A DNA stretch of 11,834 nucleotides, taken from contig JAPHTL010000298.1 of assembly GCA_026193355.1 (NCBI GenBank), positions 1-11,834 on the forward strand. Reading direction: 5' to 3'. The position numbers and the translations under genes were made by a program. The DNA is from Rhodospirillales bacterium (lineage in GTDB: Bacteria; Pseudomonadota; Alphaproteobacteria; Rhodospirillales; JAPHTL01). The notes beneath the pieces are model-generated. The model worked only from the letters and a program-made list of their open reading frames with translations, ran no database searches and was not told where the DNA came from. Positions 1-6,587 of this stretch are shown here, in pieces (the first letter of the stretch is position 1; each line of letters begins with the position of its first letter).

Positions 1-93
1 CCTGTGAAGGTTTTCCTTGAGCGTATCGGTCACCTCCGGGACGCGCCACCTCCGTCCGAATGGGATGGTGTGTGGACGCTAACCAGCAAATAG
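1..93 (+). CDS. C-terminal end of an unidentified protein (5' truncated by window)
   Basis: Frame 1 is open from the first base of the window to a TAG at 91-93. It gives 30 residues that end in WDGVWTLTSK, with a Pro-rich stretch (DAPPPSE) just before. The reading is supported by its position: the stop codon sits inside the left arm of a perfect 13-bp terminator hairpin (87-117), as expected for the end of a real gene. The fragment is too short to identify. A mobile-element protein such as a transposase or recombinase is possible, because the sequence after the terminator is repeated at the far end of the locus, but nothing in the 30 residues proves it. Confidence 0.5.
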   Translation, partial: PVKVFLERIGHLRDAPPPSEWDGVWTLTSK

Positions 94-117
94 GCGTCCG
101 CTGGGGACGCCTATTTG
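87..117. terminator. Strong bidirectional hairpin terminator
   Basis: A perfect 13-bp inverted repeat (CAAATAGGCGTCC / GGACGCCTATTTG) surrounds a 5-nt loop (GCTGG). Both flanks are A/T-rich, so the hairpin can act in both directions. On the plus strand it ends the truncated gene whose stop codon lies within it. On the minus strand it is the first clear terminator downstream of the regulatory operon that ends at 249. The 13-bp stem and 5-nt loop are matched in layout by the hairpin at 11673-11703. Confidence 0.85.
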
Positions 118-233
118 TCTTGAAATGGCTTTGGATGAGGGAGTCAGTTTGCAAGCATATCAAAGGTAACCATTTGAAATATTTAGAGTATTAATTACGG
201 TGTATTCTAGGGTGTATGCCGGATTGTAAACCA
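114..233 (+). repeat. Left copy of a 120-bp diverged direct repeat flanking the locus
   Basis: This segment aligns without gaps to 11701-11820, at a constant offset of 11587. Hand counting gives about 80 identities in 120. The first 17 bases are identical (TTTGTCTTGAAATGGCT), and later blocks such as TTGAAAT, TAGAGT, TGTAT and GATTGTA are kept. In both places it directly follows a 13-bp terminator hairpin, so the repeat unit is hairpin plus tail. The left copy also contains two GTGTAT words (200-205 and 212-217). The stretch from 94 to 248 holds no gene. The repeat could be an old recombination or attachment sequence, a mobile-element end, or a dispersed intergenic repeat of this genome. Confidence 0.7.
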
Positions 234-248
234 AAAATAATTGCGGCC

Positions 249-866
249 TCACTTCGTAAATCCAGGGGCAACCCTCAGGCCGAGGGATGCGGCTTCGCCG
301 ATTGCGTAGGTCCGGCTCGATCCCATGAGAACGCGATAGGCCGCCCACATGGTCCCCAGCAGGGCGGGCGATTTTGCATAAACCATTATGGAGCCGTTGT
401 TCCCGGTGATGATCGCGTCACGGAAAAAACGGACTTCTTCGTCGGTGGGAATGTCGCCCTTTGTGGGGATGTTCACATAACGCAAGTCGGCGGCTTCGGC
501 TTCATCGCGATGGCGGTGGGCGGCCATCACGGGGGTGCCGAGGTCGATGATGGCCATGAAGCCGAAGCCTTTCACTTCCTCTACGCCATCGAGGGATCGT
601 CCGTGGGTGGCGATAAGATAGGGAATTGCCTCGCCTGGCCCGGGAACGGCGATTCCGTATCCGGTTCCGCCAGGAATTTTAGCCGGATTTTGACCGGGGT
701 CGATCTCCACAGGCCTGGCGTCCTCCTGCGCGTTGAACAAGACCTCGGGGTCGCCCTTCCACATGCAGGCGGATGCCGGTGAGCCGATTGTCGCATGCAG
801 GATCAAGGCGAACAAAGCCATGCCGCCAGAGATGAAAAGTCGAAGAGAGTTACTTCTCGATTCCAT
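249..866 (-). CDS. Secreted DUF442/dual-specificity-phosphatase-like protein lacking catalytic residues
   Basis: The 205-aa protein starts with a basic n-region, a hydrophobic core (about residues 14-28) and a probable signal-peptidase site near SPASA, so it should be periplasmic. Residues 96-180 read like the DUF442/Blh branch of the Cys-based phosphatases: GFGFMAIIDLG, an AADLRYVNIP strand and helix, TDEEVRFFRDAI, then the region of the P-loop. Where family members carry HCX5R followed by a G-x-x-W-A-x-YR helix, this protein has Y163, A164 and L170 followed by GTMWAAYR. His, Cys and Arg are therefore all replaced, and it is probably a pseudo-enzyme used for binding. The start codon overlaps the response-regulator stop by 17 bp, so it is co-translated with the signalling genes. 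The family assignment is from memory of motifs and is moderately secure. Confidence 0.7.
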   Translation of the reverse strand: MESRSNSLRLFISGGMALFALILHATIGSPASACMWKGDPEVLFNAQEDARPVEIDPGQNPAKIPGGTGYGIAVPGPGEAIPYLIATHGRSLDGVEEVKGFGFMAIIDLGTPVMAAHRHRDEAEAADLRYVNIPTKGDIPTDEEVRFFRDAIITGNNGSIMVYAKSPALLGTMWAAYRVLMGSSRTYAIGEAASLGLRVAPGFTK

Positions 867-2241
867 AGCGCTTCATTTTCTCCCAGAGGCTTTTTCGCGA
901 AATACCGAGGGCATCGGCGGCCTTGCCAATCACCCAGTCGTTCCGGAGGAGGGCCTTCCTAATGGCGGACTTCTCCGATTCTTCCATCGATTTTCTGAGC
1001 GTTGGTGACGCGCCGGAAACTCCGGTGATGTCATCCTCGCCGTTCAGGGGCAGCAGATCTTGCACGGTTATCCTGGGGCCGGGGGAAAGTGCAACGGCCC
1101 GTTCAATGATGTTTTTCAACTCGCGAACATTGCCGGGAAAACTCATGTCCAGAAGGTGTGCCTCGGCTTCCGCGGAAAGGCCGATCGCGTCGCTTCCCAT
1201 TTCCTCGGCAAAGCCTTCCGCAAAGGAACGTCCAAGATAGAGAACATCTTCGGACCGTTCGCGCAGGGGTGGGATGTTGATATGGATAACGTTGAGGCGC
1301 CAGAACAGGTCTGCCCTGAACCGGCCGTCCTGCACGGCGGATTCCAGGTCTACCTGGGTCGCAGCGATGACCCTGACATCCAGCGTAATCGTTTCCTGTC
1401 CGCCGACCCTTTCCAGTTCACGTTCCTGAAGGACACGCAGCAACTTGACCTGAAGCTCGGGTGGGATTTCGGCGATTTCATCGAGAAAGATCGTTCCGCC
1501 ATTCGCCTGTTCAAATCGCCCGATACGCCGTTGTACCGCGCCGGTGAATGCGCCTTTCTCGTGCCCGAAGAGCTCGCTTTCGATCAGTGTCGAGGGCAAT
1601 GCTGCGCAGTTTACCTTGATGAACGGGTGGCCCGTGCGCTTGCTGTTGGTGTGGATCAGTGTGGCGACGACCTCTTTGCCCACGCCGGATTCGCCTGTCA
1701 ACAAAACGGAGCTGTCGACATCCGAAAGCCTTGCGACCAGACGTTCGATCCGTCGCATCGCCGTACTGCGACCGAGAACGCCGGTTCCCGGTTTGAACGC
1801 CTGCCCGGTCGTCCCCAGAAAATCGGCGGAAAGACGGGCATCGGCAATGCGGGAAAGGGTCCGTTTTACCCGCTTGATGAACAGGCTCATTTCGAAGGGC
1901 TTGGTCAGGTAATCAACGGCGCCCGCCTTCACCAGCTGCACCGCCTGGGGAACGGAGCCATAGGCGGTCATCAGAATGACGGGGATGCCCGGGTGGGCTT
2001 TCGTAATTTGTTCGAAAAGTTCAGCGCCGTTGCCATCGGGAAGCCGAATGTCGGTTACGACCAGGTCCACCTCGCCCGTTTCCATCAAGCGCAGCGCAGT
2101 TCCGATATCCGGTGCGGAAATCACGGGTATGCCCTCGATCTGCAACCGGTCCTCAAGGGACAGACGCATGATCTCGTCGTCTTCGACGATCAGGATGCAG
2201 AATTCCCGATAGTCCTGAAGCTCTGAAGCGGTCTCGTTCAT
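850..2241 (-). CDS. Sigma-54-dependent NtrC-family response regulator
   Basis: The 463-aa protein has three domains in NtrC order. A receiver domain (about 15-130) carries acidic residues ED-D at 20-22, phosphoacceptor D64 (VVTDIRLP), T92 and K114. A sigma-54-activating AAA+ domain (about 155-390) carries Walker A GESGVGKE (183-190), the sigma-54-contacting GAFTGA loop (230-235), Walker B TIFLDE (250-255) and an FPGNVREL motif (368-375). A Fis-type helix-turn-helix lies at about 425-460 (ALGISRKSLWEKMKRYG). I chose the ATG at 2241 because it overlaps the kinase stop as ATGA, typical of translational coupling; a TTG at 2250 would add three residues. Its expected target is the -24/-12 promoter at 5013-5029 in front of the respiratory genes. 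It plays the AioR/ArxR role by gene order, but I do not claim orthology. Confidence 0.95.
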   Translation of the reverse strand: MNETASELQDYREFCILIVEDDEIMRLSLEDRLQIEGIPVISAPDIGTALRLMETGEVDLVVTDIRLPDGNGAELFEQITKAHPGIPVILMTAYGSVPQAVQLVKAGAVDYLTKPFEMSLFIKRVKRTLSRIADARLSADFLGTTGQAFKPGTGVLGRSTAMRRIERLVARLSDVDSSVLLTGESGVGKEVVATLIHTNSKRTGHPFIKVNCAALPSTLIESELFGHEKGAFTGAVQRRIGRFEQANGGTIFLDEIAEIPPELQVKLLRVLQERELERVGGQETITLDVRVIAATQVDLESAVQDGRFRADLFWRLNVIHINIPPLRERSEDVLYLGRSFAEGFAEEMGSDAIGLSAEAEAHLLDMSFPGNVRELKNIIERAVALSPGPRITVQDLLPLNGEDDITGVSGASPTLRKSMEESEKSAIRKALLRNDWVIGKAADALGISRKSLWEKMKRYGIEK

Positions 2242-3710
2242 ATTACCCAATCCACGTTATCCTGATCGGTTGCGTCGGTCGGGATGTACACCTGTACGAC
2301 CGTTCCCTGTTCCGGGGATGTCGTCAGCTCCACTTTCCCCCCCATGCTTCTTGTCAGTCGGTAAACGATCCAGAGGCCCAGACCTGTTCCCTCAGGCCGT
2401 GTCGAGTAAAACGGATCGAACAGGTGTCGACGTTGTTCTTCGGGGACGCCGGGGCCGTCGTCGGCGACCTCAAAGAAAAGGCACGGTCCATCCTGCGCTG
2501 AACGGAACCTGACGCTTCCTTTTCCGTCGAGCGCCTGGATTGAATTCTTCAGGAGGTTGAGAACGATGAGCTGGACTCTCTTGCAATTGATCTTTGCGCC
2601 CGACAGCTGGTTACCCCATTCAAGGTGAATGGGCCTCTCGCCTATTTCGGCAAGGGCGACTTCGCGCAGATCGTCAAGACAGGATGCATCGGATTCATCA
2701 TCCGCGGTTTCCGTTCTCATCTCGCCGAGCAGGCCCTGGACAATCGAATGGATGCGGTTGAGGCCTTTCTCGATCAGGGGAAGATAACGTTCAAGGATCT
2801 TTTCGTCATCGGGGTGGCGTTTCAGCGTATCCAGACAGTTGAGCATCCCTGCCAGCGGGTTATTCACTTCATGCGCGACGCCGGCGGCAATCCGGCCAAG
2901 CGCCGCCATTTTCTCGTTGGCTGAAAGTTCCCGCTCGAGTTGCTTTTTTTCCTCCAGTTCCAGGGCCATTCGATTGAAGCTGGCCTCCAGCTTGCTGATT
3001 TCGTCACCTTCCTTGATTATGGCTGGATCAAGTTTGGGGAAGTCGCCGCGCCCAACTGCCTCCATGCCCGTCGAAAGCGCCGTAAGAGGTCGGAGCAGTC
3101 GCCGGGAAATCATTCCGACAAGGATGCTTCCTCCGAAGACGAGAATCGCTGTGAGTCCAAATGTCGTGAGTGCGCCATTCTTGATCTGCGCAACGAGTTC
3201 CACCGTGGAAAGGCGTAGACGAATAACGCCGATTTTCTTTTCATCAGAGAAAACCGGGATGACCCCTTCAATAAATCCCCTTCCGCGAAGAATTCTCGGT
3301 TCCGTCGTATGCAATGCGATCGAAAGAAACGCGCGGTCCGCCTCATTCTTCGTTTGCAAGGGCATCCCCAAAGGATTGTCCGATGGATAGAGGTGCGCCA
3401 GAACACGGCCATCTTCATTGAGGACCATGGAGGTCAGAACCTCCTCATCGCGCATGCCGCCAATGCCTTTGGCCGAAGCGCTTTTCAGCCCCTTGTAGAG
3501 TTCCCAGTAGTCGTTCCTGAGAATTGCCGCGGGCGCGTTAACCGCCGCCGAGCGCGCCAGCAGCAACGCCTTTTCCTCCAAGGCTTCGCGAAAGCGGAAC
3601 CAGTCCTGCATGATAATTGCGGCGCCAATTGTGAACGCAATCCCCGCAACAAGCGCAGTGAAGGCCAGCGGCAATTTGAACGCCAGACTCCAGTTGCGGA
3701 TATTCATCAT
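2238..3710 (-). CDS. Membrane sensor histidine kinase (NtrB/AioS-like)
   Basis: The 490-aa protein has a transmembrane segment at about 12-34, a periplasmic sensing region of about 140 residues, a second transmembrane segment at about 180-200, a HAMP linker (about 201-255), and a kinase core. The phosphorylated residue is H280 in the H-box GVAHEVNNPLAG. The ATPase has an N-box (N385-N389, NLLKN), G1 (DDGPG, 417-421), an F-box (FDPFYSTRPEG) and G2 (GTGLGL, 441-446). The NNPL after the His is typical of kinases that partner NtrC-type regulators. It starts 17 bp after the binding-protein gene and overlaps the regulator gene by 4 bp, giving a binder-kinase-regulator operon. The periplasmic domain likely reads the loaded state of the PhnD-like protein; that is inference from AioXSR/ArxXSR systems. 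Confidence 0.93.
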   Translation of the reverse strand: MMNIRNWSLAFKLPLAFTALVAGIAFTIGAAIIMQDWFRFREALEEKALLLARSAAVNAPAAILRNDYWELYKGLKSASAKGIGGMRDEEVLTSMVLNEDGRVLAHLYPSDNPLGMPLQTKNEADRAFLSIALHTTEPRILRGRGFIEGVIPVFSDEKKIGVIRLRLSTVELVAQIKNGALTTFGLTAILVFGGSILVGMISRRLLRPLTALSTGMEAVGRGDFPKLDPAIIKEGDEISKLEASFNRMALELEEKKQLERELSANEKMAALGRIAAGVAHEVNNPLAGMLNCLDTLKRHPDDEKILERYLPLIEKGLNRIHSIVQGLLGEMRTETADDESDASCLDDLREVALAEIGERPIHLEWGNQLSGAKINCKRVQLIVLNLLKNSIQALDGKGSVRFRSAQDGPCLFFEVADDGPGVPEEQRRHLFDPFYSTRPEGTGLGLWIVYRLTRSMGGKVELTTSPEQGTVVQVYIPTDATDQDNVDWVI

Positions 3711-3727
3711 TTTATGGCCCTAACAGC

Positions 3728-4624
3728 TCATTTGCGGTTGTTTCCTGACAGCCATGGGCGCGCCTTCTTCACTTCGTCTGCAATTTCCCGGATGTTCTGA
3801 AACAACTCGGGTGCAAAAATGCCAAACCCGTCGAGCTTGAGTTCCTTGAGGAACGCGCGTCCTTCCGGATCTTCTGACATGCTGATCATGATTTCACTGA
3901 AACGAGCCGTCGTTTCTTTGTCAATGCCACGTCGAGCGACCAGAGGGGGGAAACCGAAGGGCGGGGATTTGTTTATGACACGCGTCTTATTGACCATCTC
4001 GGGTTTGACTTCAGCCAGATACTCCCAGATGTAGGAATCTACTGCGCCACCATCGGCGAAGCGCTCCGCCACGGCCTCGATTGTCTCGCCGTGATTAAAC
4101 GTGAACACGGTTTCCCGGAAGAAGCGTTCAACATGGAACCCCATGTTCGCCAACAGGAATTGCGGATAGAGAAATCCAGAATTTGAATCCGGATCAGAGA
4201 AAGCGAAAACCTTTTCCTGTAGATCGTCGAGTGTTTTGTATGGGCTGTCGCGGTGGACGATGATGTAGGAATGATAGAGGGGGTTCTCCTGATAAATGGG
4301 GACGGCCATAAGCTGCAGGTATTCCGGTTCCCTTCTCTGTACGAAGGGGTAACCGCAGATCCACGCAAAATCGATGCTCCCAGCTTCCAGCATCTCCATG
4401 ACTTCACGGTAGGACCGGCGCCGTATGAACTCGACGGGGCGGCCCATTTTCTTGGTAAGGTACGCCGCCCAACGGTCGAAGAATCGCAGATTTTCCGAAG
4501 CGACAACAGCAGTCAACCCAAGACGCAGGGGCTTCTCTGATTGCGCCCAGGCGGTTCCGATCGAAAAAAACAGTGCGAGCACAAACACCGTGACCCGCAG
4601 CACATTCCGCCTTGATCTCGCCAA
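3728..4624 (-). CDS. Periplasmic PhnD-like solute-binding sensor protein (AioX/ArxX-type role)
   Basis: The 298-aa protein has a signal peptide (hydrophobic core about 9-24, cleavage after AWA) and a PhnD-type periplasmic binding fold: an LRLGLTAV first strand, DFAWICGYPFV at 85-95, the characteristic SDPDSNSGFLYP loop, and GAVDSYIWEYL further on. It has no ABC permease or ATPase neighbours and instead heads a kinase/regulator operon, so it is probably a sensor rather than a transporter component. Its only cysteine is C90, in the AWICGYPF strand. In AioX a cysteine binds arsenite, but ICG-type cysteines also occur in ordinary PhnD relatives, so this is a hint only. The start is a TTG at 4622-4624 with AAGGAG six bases upstream; a GTG eight codons in is the alternative. 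The ligand is unknown; an oxyanion is likely from the family. Confidence 0.9.
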   Translation of the reverse strand: MARSRRNVLRVTVFVLALFFSIGTAWAQSEKPLRLGLTAVVASENLRFFDRWAAYLTKKMGRPVEFIRRRSYREVMEMLEAGSIDFAWICGYPFVQRREPEYLQLMAVPIYQENPLYHSYIIVHRDSPYKTLDDLQEKVFAFSDPDSNSGFLYPQFLLANMGFHVERFFRETVFTFNHGETIEAVAERFADGGAVDSYIWEYLAEVKPEMVNKTRVINKSPPFGFPPLVARRGIDKETTARFSEIMISMSEDPEGRAFLKELKLDGFGIFAPELFQNIREIADEVKKARPWLSGNNRK

Positions 4625-4695
4625 GGGGAGCTCCTTTTCCCAGCATCAACGTCTCGATAAGCAGCCCTGCCGGACCGCATAACCCTGCTTGCGTC

Positions 4696-4734
4696 CCCAG
4701 GATGGGGAGGGGACGTGGCGTCCTTTTTCCTGGG
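4696..4734. other. Nested hairpin in the leader of the regulatory operon
   Basis: An outer inverted repeat CCCAGGA / TCCTGGG (4696-4702, 4728-4734) encloses an inner GGACG / CGTCC stem (4711-4715, 4719-4723) with a 3-nt loop. The inner stem is followed by five T residues on the plus strand, so it may work as a weak rightward terminator. In the minus direction it would lie within the 5' leader of the binding-protein transcript if the -10 at 4750-4755 is used, where it could affect mRNA stability or translation. I do not recognise a named riboswitch here. Confidence 0.4.
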
Positions 4735-4749
4735 CGCTCATTGTGACTG

Positions 4750-4755
4750 ATTATA
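4750..4755 (-). promoter_or_regulatory. Possible -10 element (TATAAT) for the binder-kinase-regulator operon
   Basis: On the minus strand the hexamer is a perfect TATAAT, placed about 125 bp upstream of the TTG start of the binding-protein gene. I could not find a convincing -35 box at 16-18 bp. Two direct CATTGTG words lie around it (4739-4745 and 4764-4770), the arrangement one might see at an activator-dependent or autoregulated promoter. The call rests on the -10 match alone. Confidence 0.35.
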
Positions 4756-4819
4756 GCGGCTCACATTGTGCGGGGCGAGATCAGAAGTAATGGGTCAGTA
4801 AAATTACAAACATTCAAAT

Positions 4820-4837
4820 TGTTACCGGACCGTTACA
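4820..4837. promoter_or_regulatory. Candidate enhancer (UAS 1) for the NtrC-type regulator
   Basis: The sequence is TGTTAC-N6-GTTACA. It matches the perfect dyad at 4910-4929 in arm length, spacing and most bases, with one mismatch in the right arm (GTTACA for GTAACA). It lies about 210 bp upstream of the predicted start of transcription at about 5040, a usual distance for a sigma-54 enhancer. It is also near the divergent promoter, so the same site could serve autoregulation. Confidence 0.5.
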
Positions 4838-4909
4838 TTAGTTTTTTTTAATAATCATCCAACATGCTGCATTCAAACGCTATTTCCGGAATCATTTGTC
4901 CGGCCTCAA

Positions 4910-4929
4910 ATGTTACCGCCCAGTAACAT
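4910..4929. promoter_or_regulatory. Candidate enhancer (UAS 2), perfect dyad ATGTTAC-N6-GTAACAT
   Basis: This is a perfect 7-bp inverted repeat with a 6-bp spacer, centred about 120 bp upstream of the predicted transcription start at about 5040. Both distance and symmetry fit a binding site for a dimeric Fis-type helix-turn-helix of an NtrC-family activator. A related copy lies 90 bp upstream (4820-4837). The paired occurrence supports function more than either site alone. Confidence 0.6.
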
Positions 4930-4942
4930 CTGCGCCGTTTAT

Positions 4943-4958
4943 TTGTCGGTCGCGACAA
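4943..4958. promoter_or_regulatory. Additional dyad TTGTCG-N4-CGACAA between enhancer and promoter
   Basis: A perfect 6-bp inverted repeat with a 4-bp spacer is centred about 90 bp upstream of the predicted transcription start. The TTG...CAA ends recall CRP/FNR sites, but the total is 16 bp rather than 14 and the inner bases do not fit FNR (TTGAT-N4-ATCAA). It may bind a further regulator, or may be chance. Confidence 0.3.
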
Positions 4959-5012
4959 GAGCTTTCACTCTACTTGGGTGATTTGTTCATCGATTCCAGC
5001 GCATTGCGTTTG

Positions 5013-5029
5013 TTGGCACGGCAAATGCT
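5013..5029 (+). promoter_or_regulatory. Sigma-54 (-24/-12) promoter of the respiratory operon
   Basis: The sequence TTGGCACGGCAAATGCT fits the sigma-54 consensus (YTGGCACGRNNNTTGCW) with a single mismatch in the -12 block. The invariant GG (5015-5016) and GC (5027-5028) are separated by exactly 10 bp. Transcription should start near 5040, giving a leader of about 69 nt before the GTG at 5109. The divergent operon encodes an NtrC-type activator with an intact GAFTGA loop, and two candidate enhancers lie upstream, so the elements of a sigma-54 circuit are all present in one place. Confidence 0.85.
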
Positions 5030-5093
5030 TATGAAGCGACAAGGGGATCACGCCATAGAACCCGGAAATTATCGGGCACCCCAACCTAGAAAC

Positions 5094-5102
5094 AGGGGAG
5101 GA
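5094..5102 (+). promoter_or_regulatory. Strong ribosome binding site that sets the GTG start at 5109
   Basis: AGGGGAGGA lies six bases before a GTG at 5109-5111. In-frame codons further upstream (TTG 4896, ATG 5025, ATG 5031) have poor ribosome sites and lie upstream of or inside the -24/-12 promoter, so they could not be on its transcript. Confidence 0.85.
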
Positions 5103-5108
5103 CTGGCC

Positions 5109-6587
5109 GTGCGGCTGGCCATCGGCTGGAAGCTTCTAGCAGCGTCATTTGCGATCATCGTCATTGTCGCCATTGCCACATGGCAGGGCGTGGAAAGCTA
5201 TACCGCCAGTTCATCGTTTTGTGGTGGCAACTGCCACACCATGAGTGAGCAGTACGTGGCATGGAAATCCTCCAAACATCATGCTTCGAACAGTGCGAAC
5301 GGAAAACAGGCCGAGTGCATCCAGTGCCATTTCGAGCCGGGCGGGAAAAAAACGCTCAAGGCTAAATTCATTGGACTGAGGCATCTGGCCGCCTACCTCG
5401 CAGACCCCAAGGCGCCGCTTCCGGTGCGCGCGCAGATTCCCGACAAGGCCTGCCTCAGTTGCCATGACAAGGCGGAGCTTTCGGGGAAAGAAATCAAATT
5501 TACGGAGAAGGTCCGTTTCAAGCACGGCCCGCACTTTGAAAAGCCGATTGAGGGGCAGACCGTCTTCTGTGACACCTGCCACGTCAAGAATTCGCAGGCG
5601 AAGCACTTCGAGGTCCCAAAGGAAACCTGCTTCGCCTGTCATTTCGGTCAATCAAGCAACCCTAAGTCAGCGGCCCCTGCCGGTGGTGGAAAGATCGAAA
5701 CTGCAAGCTTGAAGCACGCGAGCGTGTTTCCCTCGCTTAATCAGGGGCGCGGCAAATGTTCGCTGTGCCATACGATCCCGGAAAAATCGCTGCAGGGCCA
5801 GTTGAAGGCCGATGACCCGACACGAAAAGTCATCACGCATCAGACCCTGATCGAGGACAAGGTTGCCTGTGAAAGCTGTCACCTTGGGATTGTCCGGGGA
5901 TCCGGCGAGATCAGGCCGGAAGGTTGCTACACGGAATGCCACAACCGTTCACCGGATTTGGCTGCGAAAGAGCATGACGGAAAGCTGATGCATGAACGGC
6001 ACACCGCCACGCAGCGTGCCGATTGTGACGACTGCCACGCGCCGATCGTCCACAAGAAACCTGCGGATTACCTCGAGGTGGCGCGTCAGGAATGCGGCCT
6101 GTGCCACGAAGACCAGCACAGGTTCCAGAAGATCCTGCTCGCCGGCATTCCTGTCGCCGATGGAATTCTTACCTCGCCGCAAATGATGAATGCCGTCAAC
6201 ACGAACTGCATGGGCTGCCATACCAAAGACACCCTGGGCAAGCGCGGGCATGCCGTAAAGATTGGCACGGGCGAGGCCTGCGCTTCTTGTCACGGCCCCA
6301 AGCACAAGGCGGTGGCCGAAGACTGGAAATCCACCATGACGCAGGAAGTCGAATCGATTGCAGCGGTTGAGCAGGACGCGATCCAGGCAATCGTCGACGC
6401 CGAAAAATCAGGTGCGGATCAGGGCGCGATGGAAGAGGCAAAAGAGCTTGTCGCCCTGGGTACGAAATTCCTCAACGTCGTTCGTTTCGGCAACGGCGTT
6501 CACAACAAGAAATACGCGCTCATCATCCTCGATGAAGCGATCGCCAATTTCGAGGACGCCATCGATCTGTTGAGCAAGGGAAAGTAG
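5109..6587 (+). CDS. Membrane-anchored dodecaheme cytochrome c (NapC/NrfH-like N-terminus)
   Basis: From the GTG at 5109 the protein is 492 aa. An N-terminal transmembrane helix (about 7-27) leads into a NapC/NrfH-style start (FCGGNCHTM, then AWKSSKH). Twelve heme motifs are visible: ten CXXCH (C70, C115, C154, C174, C217, C254, C306, C329, C367, C391) and two CX3CH (C38-C42-H43 and C273-C277-H278). After the last heme, residues about 400-492 form a heme-free helical domain containing GVHNKKYALIILDEAI, a feature seen at the C-terminus of several periplasmic multiheme cytochromes. The likely role is to exchange electrons between the quinone pool and the Fe-S/Mo subunits, replacing the missing NrfD-type membrane subunit. 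It is first in the sigma-54 operon. The two five-residue heme motifs are unusual, because one of them is the NapC-type quinone-site heme. Confidence 0.95.
   Translation: MRLAIGWKLLAASFAIIVIVAIATWQGVESYTASSSFCGGNCHTMSEQYVAWKSSKHHASNSANGKQAECIQCHFEPGGKKTLKAKFIGLRHLAAYLADPKAPLPVRAQIPDKACLSCHDKAELSGKEIKFTEKVRFKHGPHFEKPIEGQTVFCDTCHVKNSQAKHFEVPKETCFACHFGQSSNPKSAAPAGGGKIETASLKHASVFPSLNQGRGKCSLCHTIPEKSLQGQLKADDPTRKVITHQTLIEDKVACESCHLGIVRGSGEIRPEGCYTECHNRSPDLAAKEHDGKLMHERHTATQRADCDDCHAPIVHKKPADYLEVARQECGLCHEDQHRFQKILLAGIPVADGILTSPQMMNAVNTNCMGCHTKDTLGKRGHAVKIGTGEACASCHGPKHKAVAEDWKSTMTQEVESIAAVEQDAIQAIVDAEKSGADQGAMEEAKELVALGTKFLNVVRFGNGVHNKKYALIILDEAIANFEDAIDLLSKGK

Noticed and set aside
87..233. tRNA genes as integration targets at either flanking repeat
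   Set aside because: No T-arm, anticodon arm or acceptor pairing could be found next to either repeat; only terminator hairpins are present.
1060..2226. A 388-codon open frame on the plus strand opposite the response regulator
   Set aside because: It is the antisense of a protein with intact receiver, AAA+ and HTH motifs. Its own translation has no recognisable domain, and its composition is that of a shadow frame.
4787..4807. GTAAT ... ATTAC as a third regulator-binding site
   Set aside because: The arms are shorter and the spacer is 11 bp, unlike the 6-bp spacer of the two better sites; an inverted repeat this weak is easily expected by chance in AT-rich DNA.
4943..4958. An FNR/NNR-type site
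   Set aside because: The dyad is 16 bp long with TTG-N10-CAA, while FNR-family sites have TTG-N8-CAA, and the inner bases do not fit. Kept only as an unassigned dyad.
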